A DNA stretch of 64,000 nucleotides from Nodosilinea sp. FACHB-141 (GCF_014696135.1 NZ_JACJPP010000025.1:59619-123618); one strand, 5' to 3'. Positions 8,224-18,787 are shown, counted from the stretch's first letter. Made by a program: numbers and translations. Notes: generated by a model from the sequence alone, not told the origin.

Positions 8224-10236
8224 ATGCCGCCCTTGTCCATGCTAGAGCGCCCTCGCCATCGTTCAGTGTCATCAAAGCTCCATCCCAAGCGCAAGCGGCG
8301 GCGATCCCGCAGACCTCGGTTGATGATGATGGCCCTGATCAGCAGCACCCTGTTGCTGGTTGCTTTTCGTGGTGCCAGCGAATACTGGCGTCAGCCTCTC
8401 GAATTTAGCCAGCGGCCAGTGGGGCAGATTGTTAACCGAGCTGAAGTTGCCACCGGCATTCGCCAAATTCAAACTGCCAACGGGCGGCCTACCCTCAACC
8501 CGCTACCACTGGCCGAAGAGGTTTGGACCTGCGAGGTTGTCGTGATTGGCGGCACCCTCGGCGGAGTTGCCGCTGCATCCCAGGCGATGAAAACCGGCGT
8601 CACTACCTGCCTGATTGAGCTAACTCCGTGGCTAGGAGGGCAGATCAGCTCCCAGGGAGTATCGGCGATCGACGAGTCGCGGGCCATGCGGTGGCGACGC
8701 AACTTTTCCCCCAGTTGGGAAGCGTTTAAGGACCTGATTAAGCGGCAGCCCGTATACCTACCTCCCTGGACAGGACTGCCTGCTCAGCTACCGGTAGAGC
8801 GAACCAATAGCTGCTGGGTGGGTGAATTGTGCTTCACTCCCCGGGCCGGAGCTACAGCGGCAGAAATGTGGATGCGAGATGCCGCTCAAAATGCCCCCGA
8901 GAGCCGTTGGGCCACCTCTACCGCCTTTAAAGGTGCCGCCTTTGATGCCTCTGGTCGCTACGTGACGGCGGTATATGGAGTGCGGCGCGTTCCTCTCGAT
9001 CCGGGCTATGTGCCGACGGGGCGGCTCTCCCAGGAGCTAGAGCGGTGGTACGCCTGGTCAGATGATGAGGCCTACAACAAAATTCCCATTCGCCTACAGC
9101 CGCCGCCGAACCGCTCCATGATCGTGATCGACGCGACGGATACTGGCGAGCTGGTGGGCTGGGCTAACCTGCCCCACCGCCTGGGCTCGGATGGCCAGGG
9201 CTTTACCGGCGAAGTCAACGCGCCGCCGCAGGATAATCCCGACTGTACCCAGGCTTACACCTATCCCTTTGTGTTGGCTACCCTCGACGACAGAAATGAG
9301 AGCCTCAAGGAGCTGCAAAAACTAGAGCCTGCTCTATCTAAAGCCGATCACCGCAAAGAATTTAGTCTGGAAGGGTTTCCATTCTTCGACTTTGGCAGTG
9401 TGTTTAACTATCGTCGCATTGTCAGCCAGCGGGCGGGAGACTCAAACGTCAATCGCACTCAGCCCGGCGAAATTACTTTAATTAACTGGAATAAGGGCAA
9501 CGACTGGCACTTTATGGACCCGCCTTTGGTATTTACCGAAGAGGATATTCGCCTGTCGGGGCAGCGCCAAGACTGGCTCGGCGGACTCTCGACCGAATCA
9601 CTTAACTACGGTGAAGTTCACGCGCTCCAGTTTGCCGAGTGGCTGCTCGAAAATGAGAGCACTAACAAGCTGTCGCTGACGTTTCTGCGGGGGGGTGATT
9701 CACCCTTGGGCACTCAGTCTGGCCTTAGCATAGTGCCCTATATTCGCGAGGGCCGCCGCATTTTGGGCCGCCCTGCCTACGGTCAAGACAGCTTTATGGC
9801 GGTAGAGGCCGACTTGCGAGAAGACATGACTGGGGGGCGCGATTTTAGAGCCACTGCCGTGGCTCTAGCCCACTACGATATTGATATCCACGGCTGCCGC
9901 TACCGATCCTGGCGACCTTCCTATGAGGCAGCCGGGGCCAGCATTAAAGAATTTGTGGTGCGACCGCTGCAAGTTCCCCTAGAGGCACTGGTACCCCAGG
10001 GCGTCGACAACGTGCTGATTGGCGGTAAGAGTGTGGCTGCTAGCCACATCGTCAACGGCGTGACGCGGGTGCACTACGGCGAGTGGAGCATTGGCGGAGC
10101 GGCGGGGGCGACGGCTGGTTGGCTGCTGCGCTACGCTAAGCCCAGCGACCTGACCCCAGCCCAGGTAGTGGTGACCGGGCAAATGCCTGCTTTGCAACAG
10201 TTTTTGATCGAGCAGGGGCTGAAATTTACCTGGTAA
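8224..10236 (+). CDS. Membrane-anchored FAD-dependent oxidoreductase
   Basis: About 670 residues. A basic N-terminal stretch (KRKRRRSRRPR) precedes one membrane segment (ALISSTLLLVAF), so it is probably anchored or exported. The FAD-binding fold starts near residue 100 with VVVIGGTLGGVAAASQAMKTG, followed by WLGGQISSQG, typical of the FAD_oxidored group (PF12831 type). A C-terminal NVLIGGKSVAASHIVNGVTR segment resembles the second FAD contact. The substrate is unknown. The open frame extends upstream from a TTG at 8170; ATGs at 8224 and 8239 are better candidates, without a strong ribosome site. A lipoprotein gene follows after 93 bp, perhaps in one operon. Confidence 0.75.
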   Translation: MPPLSMLERPRHRSVSSKLHPKRKRRRSRRPRLMMMALISSTLLLVAFRGASEYWRQPLEFSQRPVGQIVNRAEVATGIRQIQTANGRPTLNPLPLAEEVWTCEVVVIGGTLGGVAAASQAMKTGVTTCLIELTPWLGGQISSQGVSAIDESRAMRWRRNFSPSWEAFKDLIKRQPVYLPPWTGLPAQLPVERTNSCWVGELCFTPRAGATAAEMWMRDAAQNAPESRWATSTAFKGAAFDASGRYVTAVYGVRRVPLDPGYVPTGRLSQELERWYAWSDDEAYNKIPIRLQPPPNRSMIVIDATDTGELVGWANLPHRLGSDGQGFTGEVNAPPQDNPDCTQAYTYPFVLATLDDRNESLKELQKLEPALSKADHRKEFSLEGFPFFDFGSVFNYRRIVSQRAGDSNVNRTQPGEITLINWNKGNDWHFMDPPLVFTEEDIRLSGQRQDWLGGLSTESLNYGEVHALQFAEWLLENESTNKLSLTFLRGGDSPLGTQSGLSIVPYIREGRRILGRPAYGQDSFMAVEADLREDMTGGRDFRATAVALAHYDIDIHGCRYRSWRPSYEAAGASIKEFVVRPLQVPLEALVPQGVDNVLIGGKSVAASHIVNGVTRVHYGEWSIGGAAGATAGWLLRYAKPSDLTPAQVVVTGQMPALQQFLIEQGLKFTW

Positions 10237-10329
10237 TTAGCTAAACTCTGCCGTCCACGAGCTGGCAAAACCGTAGCTCAGTGAACACAGTATCCTAGAG
10301 GGTGCTGAGCAATGGGTGAGGGGGTATCG

Positions 10330-11496
10330 ATGGCAGAGTGGATGGTCCAGATGCTACGACGAATTGGGCTGCGGGGAGCGATCGCCCTCCTCTTAGTGCT
10401 GGCGCTAACCAGCTGTGCCATACCCCAGATTAAGGCTGAAGACCGGCTGTTTTTGCCTCTCACCGTTGAACTGCTAGATGTATATACCCTGCCGCCCCAG
10501 GAGTTTGAAGGCACCACGGTGGGTGGGCTGTCGGCCCTGGCCTACGATCGCCCCCGCGATCGGCTCTATGTTCTCTCCGATGACCGGGGTCGGTTTGGCC
10601 CCGCCCGCTTTTATACCTTCGCCATTACCCTAAAGCGCAGCGGCCCGCCCAAGTTTGACACCGTCTCCCTCGAAGCCTTTACCCCCCTGCTCGATGCTGA
10701 GGGCAACTCCTATCCTCAAGGCAGCCTCGACCCCGAAGGCATTGCCCTATCGCCCCGCGACACACTGTTCATTGCCAGCGAGGGGGATGTGCAGCAGAGC
10801 GTGCCACCCTTCATCGCCGAGTTTGACCGCGAGACGGGCCAGGCGATCGCTACCCTACTACTGCCCAAGCGATACCTGCCAGATGACCCCGACAGCCCCA
10901 GCCAGGGAGTGCAAAACAACCTCAGCTTAGAGGCCCTCACCGTCACCGGGTCGCCCAGTGGGGCCGGTATGACTGAGCCCTTTCGTCTTTTCGCCGCTAC
11001 TGAGTCAGCTTTGGTGCAAGACTACAACAACGACCCCAGTCAGCCCCTCAATAGCCGCTTTCTGCATTACTTGATTGGCGACGACCAAAATACCCTGATC
11101 GCTGAGCATCGTTATCCGCTCGATTTAGAACCCTCTGGCGCGGTGGTGAATGGCCTTACCGATTTGCTGTCAATCGACCCAGCTGGGCACTTTCTTGCCT
11201 TAGAGCGGGCTGCGGGCCTGCGCGGGCTGCAGGTGAAGCTGTACCAACTGGCCACTGGCGGCGCCACCGATACGTCGACCATACCCAGCCTAAGCGGGGA
11301 TGTATCGGGCAGTTCGCCCATTCGCAAGCAGCTGGTGCTCGATTTTGCCGAAACTCCCCTGGCGGTGGATAACCTAGAAGGTATGACCCTAGGCCCACGC
11401 CTGCCCGACGGTAGCCAGAGCCTGCTGATGGTCAGCGACAACAATTTTGAGGGCGATCGCGCTACCCAGCTGCTGCTGCTACGTTTGCAGATGTAG
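10330..11496 (+). CDS. Phytase-like (esterase-like) lipoprotein
   Basis: A 388-residue predicted lipoprotein: signal helix followed by lipobox LTSC. The mature part matches the phytase-like/esterase-like beta-propeller family (PF13449): VGGLSALAYDRPRDRLYVLS near the start, LDPEGIALSPRD in the middle and NLEGMTLGPRLPDGSQSLLM near the end. Members of this family are exported and of uncertain substrate; phytase activity is not implied by the name. GAGGGGG seven bases before 10330 supports that ATG; another in-frame ATG lies at 10312. A hairpin between convergent genes follows at 11514. Confidence 0.8.
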   Translation: MAEWMVQMLRRIGLRGAIALLLVLALTSCAIPQIKAEDRLFLPLTVELLDVYTLPPQEFEGTTVGGLSALAYDRPRDRLYVLSDDRGRFGPARFYTFAITLKRSGPPKFDTVSLEAFTPLLDAEGNSYPQGSLDPEGIALSPRDTLFIASEGDVQQSVPPFIAEFDRETGQAIATLLLPKRYLPDDPDSPSQGVQNNLSLEALTVTGSPSGAGMTEPFRLFAATESALVQDYNNDPSQPLNSRFLHYLIGDDQNTLIAEHRYPLDLEPSGAVVNGLTDLLSIDPAGHFLALERAAGLRGLQVKLYQLATGGATDTSTIPSLSGDVSGSSPIRKQLVLDFAETPLAVDNLEGMTLGPRLPDGSQSLLMVSDNNFEGDRATQLLLLRLQM

Positions 11497-11513
11497 CTTC
11501 TATCACGCAAAAA

Positions 11514-11542
11514 CAGGTGGGCCAATAACTTAGGCCCACCTG
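11514..11542 (-). terminator. Terminator between convergent genes
   Basis: Perfect 10-bp stem CAGGTGGGCC/GGCCCACCTG with a 9-base loop. Read on the minus strand it is followed by TTTTTG, so it ends the gene at 11652-12206. It may also stop readthrough from the phytase-like gene. Confidence 0.8.
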
Positions 11543-11651
11543 CTTAAAGAATGTTGCGATACTGCTTCCAGGACGGTCATAGAGACGCTGCTATAACGTC
11601 AATGGATTGAGCGATCGCATCCACTATTGCCACATTTATAACTTTGAAAGA

Positions 11652-12206
11652 TTAGCTAACAGCGCTGCCGATCGCCCCTTTGAGAGCCGCAATACCCTGC
11701 TCGACGCTGGCCCACAGACCCATGTCAGGCTCTTGACCGGCTATTTCACGGGTGCCAACAAAGTAAAGAACGCCTTTGAGAACCTCTTGGTGGGCCCGAT
11801 TTTCAAAGTTAACTTTGTTGAGCGGCTCCATGGCATCTTGAAGGTCATCGCTCAAGGTTTGACCCACTTTGTGCAGCACCAAACCGTTCATCGTCTGCTG
11901 GTGCTTCAGCAATTCAAGCTGAAAAAACTTGTCGTATAGAGATAGTTCTGAGCCATCCGTCATTTTGGTGACAGCCTCGGCATGCTTTTGGGTGATATCG
12001 CGCGGCTCTGCTGCGGAACCTAGTTTAGTTATGGCCTCGTCAATGTTGCTAAGGTTGGCGCGATCGCTTTTTAGCATCCCTTCGAGACGCTCACGAATGG
12101 TGTGATCATCGGTGGCCGCCATCAGCTTTTGCTCGATGTCAATCAAGACATTCTGAAAAAGCTTTAGGTCAGCAAGCTTGGTTGACATGGTTGTCATATC
12201 AGTCAT
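11652..12206 (-). CDS. Uncharacterised all-helical protein
   Basis: 184 residues, no signal peptide or membrane segment, predicted almost fully helical (LKLFQNVLIDIEQKLMAATD, LSLYDKFFQLELLKHQQT). The scattered His, Glu and Asp within helices recall ferritin-like or hemerythrin-like bundles, but I cannot identify a metal-binding set, so no function is assigned. AGGAG about ten bases upstream supports the ATG at 12206. Monocistronic, closed by the terminator at 11514-11542. Confidence 0.7.
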   Translation of the reverse strand: MTDMTTMSTKLADLKLFQNVLIDIEQKLMAATDDHTIRERLEGMLKSDRANLSNIDEAITKLGSAAEPRDITQKHAEAVTKMTDGSELSLYDKFFQLELLKHQQTMNGLVLHKVGQTLSDDLQDAMEPLNKVNFENRAHQEVLKGVLYFVGTREIAGQEPDMGLWASVEQGIAALKGAIGSAVS

Positions 12207-12491
12207 CAGATGTATCTCCTAATCAGAAATTTGGTAGTGTGTCATCACTCGTAATCTTCATGATTCCGTGAGAACTCAAGAGCACCCTCCCTCGTTGGAA
12301 AGGTTCAAGTCGAAAGCCTTTTCTACCATTTACATCGGTTGAGCAGAAATTAATCCGCTAGCGCTCCCTAGCCCGTCTGCCTCCCTGCGGTGTTCCGCCC
12401 TACGCCACACACCATCCATCCAACAGCAGACCAGGGCTGCCCTACCCAATTGCTACCATAGAGACAGCGTTCAAGCAGGAAGGCGAGGGCA

Positions 12492-13199
12492 ATGTGTGGA
12501 CGGTTCAGTCTCAACAAAACCGGTGATGACCTAGCTGACAACTTTTTGCTGCGGTCCACTCCCCCTGTGATGCCGCGTTACAACATTGCCCCCACCCAGC
12601 CCTTAACTACGGTGATAGCTACCGCCGAAGAACCAGAACCCCATTTCGACTTTCTGCAATGGGGACTGATCCCTAGCTGGGCCAAAGATTCCGCCATTGG
12701 CAGCCGAATGATCAACGCCCGCGCCGAAACTGTGGCTGAAAAGCCATCTTTTCGCGCTGCTTTCAAGCGCCGTCGCTGCCTGATCTTGGCCGATGGGTTT
12801 TATGAGTGGGAGACAATTTCTGGCCGCAAAACCAAGCAGCCCCACTACATATTTTTGAAAGAGCATGCGCCCTTTGCCTTTGCCGGTTTATGGGAACACT
12901 GGAGCGACCCGACCAGCGGTAGCGAACTGCAAACCTGCACCATTCTCACCACCGCAGCCAACGAGCTGATGGAGCCAATCCACAACCGCATGCCGGTGAT
13001 TTTGGCCCCTGAAGACTATGGTGCTTGGCTCGACCCTGACTACTACCAGCCCCAAGCGCTCCAGGAGATGCTGCGCCCCTACGACGATGGAGCAATGGAG
13101 CGCTACCCGGTTTCAACCGTGGTCAACAAGCCTCAAAATGATTCCCCAGACTGCCTTGAGCCCCTTGACACTGCAACGGATGAACTCGTGAAGGCTTAG
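12492..13199 (+). CDS. yedK: SRAP-family protein (YedK/HMCES), abasic-site DNA crosslinking
   Basis: Binds abasic sites in single-stranded DNA through a thiazolidine link from Cys2, shielding them during replication. The start MCGRF places the catalytic Cys at position 2 after Met removal. Other family residues are visible: the Asn of INARAET, the Glu of DGFYEWE and the His of IHNRMPVIL. Length 235 is normal. It converges with the ABC permease gene, 25 bp from stop to stop. No LexA box was recognised upstream. Confidence 0.93.
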   Translation: MCGRFSLNKTGDDLADNFLLRSTPPVMPRYNIAPTQPLTTVIATAEEPEPHFDFLQWGLIPSWAKDSAIGSRMINARAETVAEKPSFRAAFKRRRCLILADGFYEWETISGRKTKQPHYIFLKEHAPFAFAGLWEHWSDPTSGSELQTCTILTTAANELMEPIHNRMPVILAPEDYGAWLDPDYYQPQALQEMLRPYDDGAMERYPVSTVVNKPQNDSPDCLEPLDTATDELVKA

Positions 13200-13224
13200 G
13201 ATTGTCGGGGCTAAATCCTGAAGG

Positions 13225-14061
13225 CTATCGCACGAGGCGAGGATACAGACGACCACAAAAGGCGATCAGCACCGCAGCTACACATACCAAAATTGAGACG
13301 CTCAGCCCCAGGCTATAGCTGCCCGCCGGTTCCACCAGCATCAGGTTGCGCAAAGCATCGACCATATAGGTCAAGGGGTTGAGTCGCGAAACCACCTGCA
13401 GCCAGGCGGGCATGATCGATATCGGATAAATTGCGTTGCTGGCAAAGAACAGCGGCATCATCATCAGCTGCCCCACACCCATCACGCGCTCGTGGGTCTG
13501 CGCCCAGCAGGCCACAATTAGCGAAAAAGTCGAGAACAGCGCCGCGCCCAGCATTACCACCAGGGCTACGCCCAGCACCGCCAGCGGGTTCCAATTGATG
13601 GCTACACCCATGAGTGCCGCCACAATATAGATGATTAGCAGCTGCGATAGGCACCGCACCCCGGCCCCGATCGCCTTACCCAGCACCAGCGCCGACTTCG
13701 GCGCGGGACTGACCATCAACTTGTGCAAAATGCCGAGGTCTTTTTCCCAAATCACCAGCAGCCCGGTGAAGATCGACATAAACAGAACGCTCTGGGCGAG
13801 AATGCCCGGCGTCATAAAGTCGATGTAGCTGAGGTTGCCGGTGGGGATGCCGCGCACTTGAGTAAACACCTGGCCAAAGATGGTCAGCCACAGCACCGGC
13901 TGCACCGCTCGGGTAAATAGCTGAATGGGGTCGTGACGCAACTTGCGCACTTCCAGCTCGGCGGCAACCAAGGCCTTAGCAATAAAGTCTTCGATGGGGG
14001 CAGTTACTCGCTCTCGGTTAGCCCAGCCGTTTAGCGGTGCGTCGTGTAGTTGACGTGTCAC
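13225..14061 (-). CDS. ABC-2 type exporter permease (DrrB-like)
   Basis: Integral membrane subunit of a drug or lipid exporter. 278 residues with about six membrane segments and the DrrB/ABC-2 pattern (PVLWLTIFGQVFTQ early; MMMPLFFASNAIYPISIMP late, the conserved region before the last helices). It starts with GTG at 14061 and overlaps the ATPase gene by 44 bp, indicating coupled translation. The substrate cannot be predicted. Confidence 0.88.
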   Translation of the reverse strand: MTRQLHDAPLNGWANRERVTAPIEDFIAKALVAAELEVRKLRHDPIQLFTRAVQPVLWLTIFGQVFTQVRGIPTGNLSYIDFMTPGILAQSVLFMSIFTGLLVIWEKDLGILHKLMVSPAPKSALVLGKAIGAGVRCLSQLLIIYIVAALMGVAINWNPLAVLGVALVVMLGAALFSTFSLIVACWAQTHERVMGVGQLMMMPLFFASNAIYPISIMPAWLQVVSRLNPLTYMVDALRNLMLVEPAGSYSLGLSVSILVCVAAVLIAFCGRLYPRLVR

Positions 14062-14833
14062 GATAGCTTCCTTCGTTGGTGGTGGTCAGGGGGTTGCGGG
14101 TGTAGTGGATGAAGACATCATCCATAGTGGCTTCAGGGTGGGGCACGGTGGCTTTGAGCGCTGCTGGGGTGCCCATGGCTACCTGCTGACCGTTGTATAG
14201 CATGGCAATGCGATCGCACAGCACATCCGCCTCTTCCATAAAGTGGGTGGTGAGAAACACCGTGGTCTGGTAGTCGCGCCGCAGCTGCAAGATCAAATCC
14301 CACATAGTTTTGCGGGCCACCGGGTCAAGCCCTACGGTCGGTTCATCGAGGAATAAAACCGGGGGTCGGTGCAGGGTAGCCTGGGCCATCTCCAGCCGCC
14401 GAATCATGCCGCCGGAGTAGGTGTTGACTAGGCGATTCGCCACCGTGTCGAGGCCTACATAATGCAGGGCAGCGTGGATGCGATCGAGCCGCTGTCGCCG
14501 AGGCACGCCGTAGAGCTTGGCCAAAATCAACAGGTTTTCGTAGCCGGTCAGGGTGCTATCCACCGACAGGGCTTGGGGTACGTAGCCAATCCGTCGCTGC
14601 ACCCCGGCAGCCTGGCGGCCAATATCAAACCCGGCGATCGCGGCCCGTCCACTGCTGGCAGGCAGCAGGGTGGTGAGCATCTTAATCAGCGTGCTTTTGC
14701 CCGCCCCGTTTGGTCCCAGCAGGCCAAAGATTTCTCCCGGCTCTACGGTAAGGCTAAACCCATCGACGGCTACTTTAGGTGCTGTTTTGGGGCCGAAGCG
14801 CTTGGTCAGTTCTTGAATTTCAATCATTGCCAT
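14018..14833 (-). CDS. ABC exporter ATP-binding protein (DrrA-like)
   Basis: 271 residues. Walker A is GPNGAGKST, the Q loop YVPQ, the signature YSGGMIRRLEMAQ, and Walker B VLFLDEPTVGLDP with TTHFMEEAD as the switch region. The DrrA-type C-terminal extension is short. It sits between a MarR regulator gene (91 bp upstream) and the permease gene (44-bp overlap) on the same strand, forming a three-gene operon probably controlled by the MarR protein. Confidence 0.92.
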   Translation of the reverse strand: MAMIEIQELTKRFGPKTAPKVAVDGFSLTVEPGEIFGLLGPNGAGKSTLIKMLTTLLPASSGRAAIAGFDIGRQAAGVQRRIGYVPQALSVDSTLTGYENLLILAKLYGVPRRQRLDRIHAALHYVGLDTVANRLVNTYSGGMIRRLEMAQATLHRPPVLFLDEPTVGLDPVARKTMWDLILQLRRDYQTTVFLTTHFMEEADVLCDRIAMLYNGQQVAMGTPAALKATVPHPEATMDDVFIHYTRNPLTTTNEGSYRDTSTTRRTAKRLG

Positions 14834-14924
14834 AGATCATTGAATGGTACGGGGTAGGGCGTAGGAGAGTGGGAAGGTTGGTTCCAATTCGAAATTCAAA
14901 ACTTAAAACTCGAAATTTCCCCGC

Positions 14925-15389
14925 CTACCCTTGCTCTTCAGGCTCCTCAAAAATGCTGCTTAAGATTTCCAGTCCCGCCCTCACCTGCTGAAGCTGCGAC
15001 TCAGACAGACCCTCTAGGCGGTGGGCTACCGTCTGCAACGTTGCGTCGTAAACCCGCTCCATTTCTGCTGTGCCTTCGGCAGTTAGGGTGAGAATGATGC
15101 GCCGCCGCTCGACCGGATCGCTGATTCTGTTGACAAGCCCCCGCTGCACCAGACGCTCCACCATGGCCGACATGGTGGGCCGGGTGACATCTAAATAGTC
15201 AGCCACCTCTGATAAAGAGGCCTGCGATCGCCGCCGCAAAAAGTACAGCACCCGCAGCTGCGATAGAGATAGCTGGGGCTTGCCGTGGCGACGAATGCCC
15301 GCCCGCAAAAACCGCGTCACCGCCGGCACTGCCGTCATTATGTTTGCCGCGCACTGAGCTGAGGTAGGAGCTTGGGTAACCACAAGCAA
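14925..15389 (-). CDS. MarR-family regulator of the ABC exporter operon
   Basis: 154 residues with the MarR winged helix: LSLSQLRVLYFLRRRSQASL leading to SEVADYLDVTRPTMSAMVERL (recognition helix) and the wing DPVERRRIILTLTAEG. Such proteins usually repress their own operon and release DNA on binding a phenolic or drug ligand. The start is unclear: TTG at 15389, GTG at 15383 or ATG at 15338. A palindrome about 20-50 bp upstream (15408-15422) is a likely operator. Confidence 0.88.
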   Translation of the reverse strand: MLVVTQAPTSAQCAANIMTAVPAVTRFLRAGIRRHGKPQLSLSQLRVLYFLRRRSQASLSEVADYLDVTRPTMSAMVERLVQRGLVNRISDPVERRRIILTLTAEGTAEMERVYDATLQTVAHRLEGLSESQLQQVRAGLEILSSIFEEPEEQG

Positions 15390-15407
15390 ATGAGCTCTCG
15401 AGTAATA

Positions 15408-15440
15408 GTTAGTTTAACTAACAGTTAGCTTAACTTAGTA
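15408..15440. promoter_or_regulatory. Probable MarR operator palindrome
   Basis: GTTAGTTTAACTAAC at 15408-15422 is a perfect odd-centred palindrome, followed by the degenerate copy GTTAGCTTAACTTAG at 15424-15438. MarR dimers typically bind 15-20 bp palindromes near their own promoter, and this site is just upstream of the MarR gene. Confidence 0.6.
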
Positions 15441-15633
15441 TCTTCAGATTGTGGGGCAGTTGTAGCTCAGCTAGACCTACTGAGTGAGGAAGCCTCAAAA
15501 CCTCAGGAATGGCCTCAAGCTGACCCTCAAACTGTCTTCTCAAAAAAAACTTTCCGGTTCCTCAATCTTTGGTTCAGTGGTTTACAGATCCTCCAAACCT
15601 GGTAGATTGTCTTGGTATCGGCAAAGAGATTGA

Positions 15634-16797
<1,164 letters not shown>

Positions 16798-16802
16798 TAA
16801 GT

Positions 16803-16839
16803 AAATAGGCCAAAATCACGCTGTGATTTTGGCCTATTT
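16803..16839 (+). terminator. Long perfect hairpin between sqdB and sqdX
   Basis: AAATAGGCCAAAATCAC pairs perfectly with GTGATTTTGGCCTATTT, a 17-bp stem with a 3-base loop, starting 5 bp after the sqdB stop and ending 52 bp before the sqdX ATG. It has the form of a terminator or attenuator that could lower sqdX relative to sqdB, or act as an mRNA 3' stabiliser. Confidence 0.7.
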
Positions 16840-16891
16840 GCAAATTCATTCTTCTATTTTCAATCATCTTCACTTAGCCCCCTCGATTGTT

Positions 16892-18025
16892 ATGCGGATT
16901 GCTCTCTTCACCGAGACCTTTTTGCCGAAAGTAGACGGCATTGTAACCCGTCTTAAGCACACCGTTGATCATTTGCAGCGCCAGGGCAACCAGGTTTTGG
17001 TGTTTTCCCCAGAGGGAGGCTTAACCGAGTATCGAGGAGCAAAAATTCACGGTGTATCTGGCTTTCCGCTGCCGCTCTATCCAGAGCTAAAGCTGGCTCT
17101 GCCGCGTCCGTCTATTGGTGAGGCGCTAGAGAGCTTTCAGCCTGACTTAGTCCATGTTGTGAATCCGGCAGTCCTCGGACTGGCGGGCATTTACTACAGC
17201 AAAACCTTAGATCTGCCGCTGGTAGCGTCGTACCACACTCACTTACCCAAATATCTAGAGCACTATGGCCTAGGCATGCTCGAAGGGCTGATGTGGGAGC
17301 TGATCAAAGCCATGCACAACCAGGCCCAGATCAACCTGGTTACCTCTACCGCCATGAAGTCTGAGTTGTCAGAGCATGGGGTGGAAAATATCGAGGTATG
17401 GCAGCGTGGGGTTGATACCGAGCTGTTTCGTCCTGAACTAGCCAGTGCCGAGATGCGCGATCGCCTCTCGGGCGGTCACCCCGAGCCCCCCCTACTGCTC
17501 TACATCGGCCGCCTCTCCGCCGAAAAAGAAATTGATCGCATCAAGCCCGTGCTCCAGGCCATCCCCGGTGCCCGCCTCGCTTTAGTGGGCGACGGACCCT
17601 ACCGCACCGAGCTAGAGGCCCACTTTGCCGACACCCCTACTAATTTCGTGGGTTATCTAGGTGGAGAAGATCTGGCCTCTGCTTACGCATCGGCCGATGC
17701 TTTCGTATTCCCCTCCCGCACTGAGACCTTGGGCTTAGTCTTGCTAGAGGCGATGGCGGCAGGCTGCCCGGTGGTAGCGGCCAACTCCGGTGGCATTCCC
17801 GACATTGTGACCGACGGCGTGAATGGTTTTCTCTTTGACCCGCTTGATGAATCAGGCGCCATCGTTGCCACTCGCCGCCTGATCGAGGCCAAAGACGAGC
17901 GAGAGCTGATGCGTCGCAATGCTGTCACCGAGGCAGAACAGTGGGGCTGGGCCGCCGCCACTCGGCAGCTTCAGCAGTTCTACCGTCAGGTGCTGGCGCA
18001 GCGATCACTGCCCATGGCCGCGTAG
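16892..18025 (+). CDS. sqdX: SQDG synthase, glycosyltransferase family 4
   Basis: Transfers sulfoquinovose from UDP-sulfoquinovose to diacylglycerol, the last step of SQDG synthesis. GT4 fold: start MRIALFTETFLPKVDGIVTR, then the HVVNPAVLG segment, SYHTHLPKYLEHYG, and the C-terminal donor site with LLYIGRLSAEKEID and a PSRTETLGLVLLEAMAAG EX7E motif. The ATG at 16892 gives the canonical family start; the frame extends upstream into the hairpin. Length 377 is typical. Confidence 0.95.
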   Translation: MRIALFTETFLPKVDGIVTRLKHTVDHLQRQGNQVLVFSPEGGLTEYRGAKIHGVSGFPLPLYPELKLALPRPSIGEALESFQPDLVHVVNPAVLGLAGIYYSKTLDLPLVASYHTHLPKYLEHYGLGMLEGLMWELIKAMHNQAQINLVTSTAMKSELSEHGVENIEVWQRGVDTELFRPELASAEMRDRLSGGHPEPPLLLYIGRLSAEKEIDRIKPVLQAIPGARLALVGDGPYRTELEAHFADTPTNFVGYLGGEDLASAYASADAFVFPSRTETLGLVLLEAMAAGCPVVAANSGGIPDIVTDGVNGFLFDPLDESGAIVATRRLIEAKDERELMRRNAVTEAEQWGWAAATRQLQQFYRQVLAQRSLPMAA

Positions 18026-18076
18026 GTCTCCTAAACTATAGGTTCGAGCCATACACTGCTGTTTGCGAGGTTAGCT

Positions 18077-18787
18077 ATGGTTGTAGCTTCCCAATCGTCT
18101 TGGGTAGTGACCTGGGAGAAACTACCCGACGACTTCATCCTTAACGATGAACCTGTGGATAACATTAACCAGCCTGCCATTGCTGCCGCTCTGACCGAAA
18201 GCCTGGAGCTAGCCGGACTTTTACCAGCCCAATCGTTGGTGATGACCAACTACGGCCTGTGCGCCACCGTCAACGGCAAAACTGTGGTCAAAGCGCCCGA
18301 CTGGGGCTATGTGCCCGAAATTCGTGTGCCACGAAGCGAGGTGACGCGCAGCTACACCCCTCAACTGCAAGGTGACTTCCCTGCCATCGTCATGGAATTT
18401 CTCTCCGACACCGAGGGGGGAGAATATTCCAACAAACCCACCTATCCTCCCGGCAAGTGGTTCTTCTATGAGCAAGTGCTCCAGGTAGCTCACTACATCA
18501 TCTTCGAACCCGAAGGGGGGGCACTAGAGGTCTACCGCCTGAGCGAGTCAGGCCACTATAAGCTCAGCTCAGCCAACGAGCAACAACGTTTTTGGGTTGA
18601 CGACATTGGCTTAGCCCTAGGTGTTTGGCAGGGCACTCGCGAAAATCGCACTGGCTACTGGCTCCGCTGGTGGAACGATCTCGGTGAGATGCTCCCCTGG
18701 GGCAAAGAGCAGGTCGAGCAAGAGCGCCAGCGAGCCGAACGTCTAGCGGCCCAACTCCGGGCAGCGGGCATAGAGCCAGAAGATTAA
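18077..18787 (+). CDS. Uma2-family (DUF820) putative endonuclease
   Basis: 236 residues of the PD-(D/E)XK-like Uma2 family, greatly expanded in cyanobacteria and of unknown role. Visible parts are VVKAPDWGYVPE (the conserved Pro-Asp strand), PAIVMEFLSDTEGGEYS (catalytic Glu position) and HYIIFEPEGGALEVYRL. The C-terminal RAERLAAQLRAAGIEPED tail is typical of this family. GAGG a few bases upstream fits the ATG at 18077. No mobile element is apparent beside it. Confidence 0.88.
   Translation: MVVASQSSWVVTWEKLPDDFILNDEPVDNINQPAIAAALTESLELAGLLPAQSLVMTNYGLCATVNGKTVVKAPDWGYVPEIRVPRSEVTRSYTPQLQGDFPAIVMEFLSDTEGGEYSNKPTYPPGKWFFYEQVLQVAHYIIFEPEGGALEVYRLSESGHYKLSSANEQQRFWVDDIGLALGVWQGTRENRTGYWLRWWNDLGEMLPWGKEQVEQERQRAERLAAQLRAAGIEPED

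Noticed and set aside
16803..16839. Riboswitch between sqdB and sqdX
   Set aside because: Only a simple hairpin is present, without the multi-helix aptamer needed for a riboswitch.
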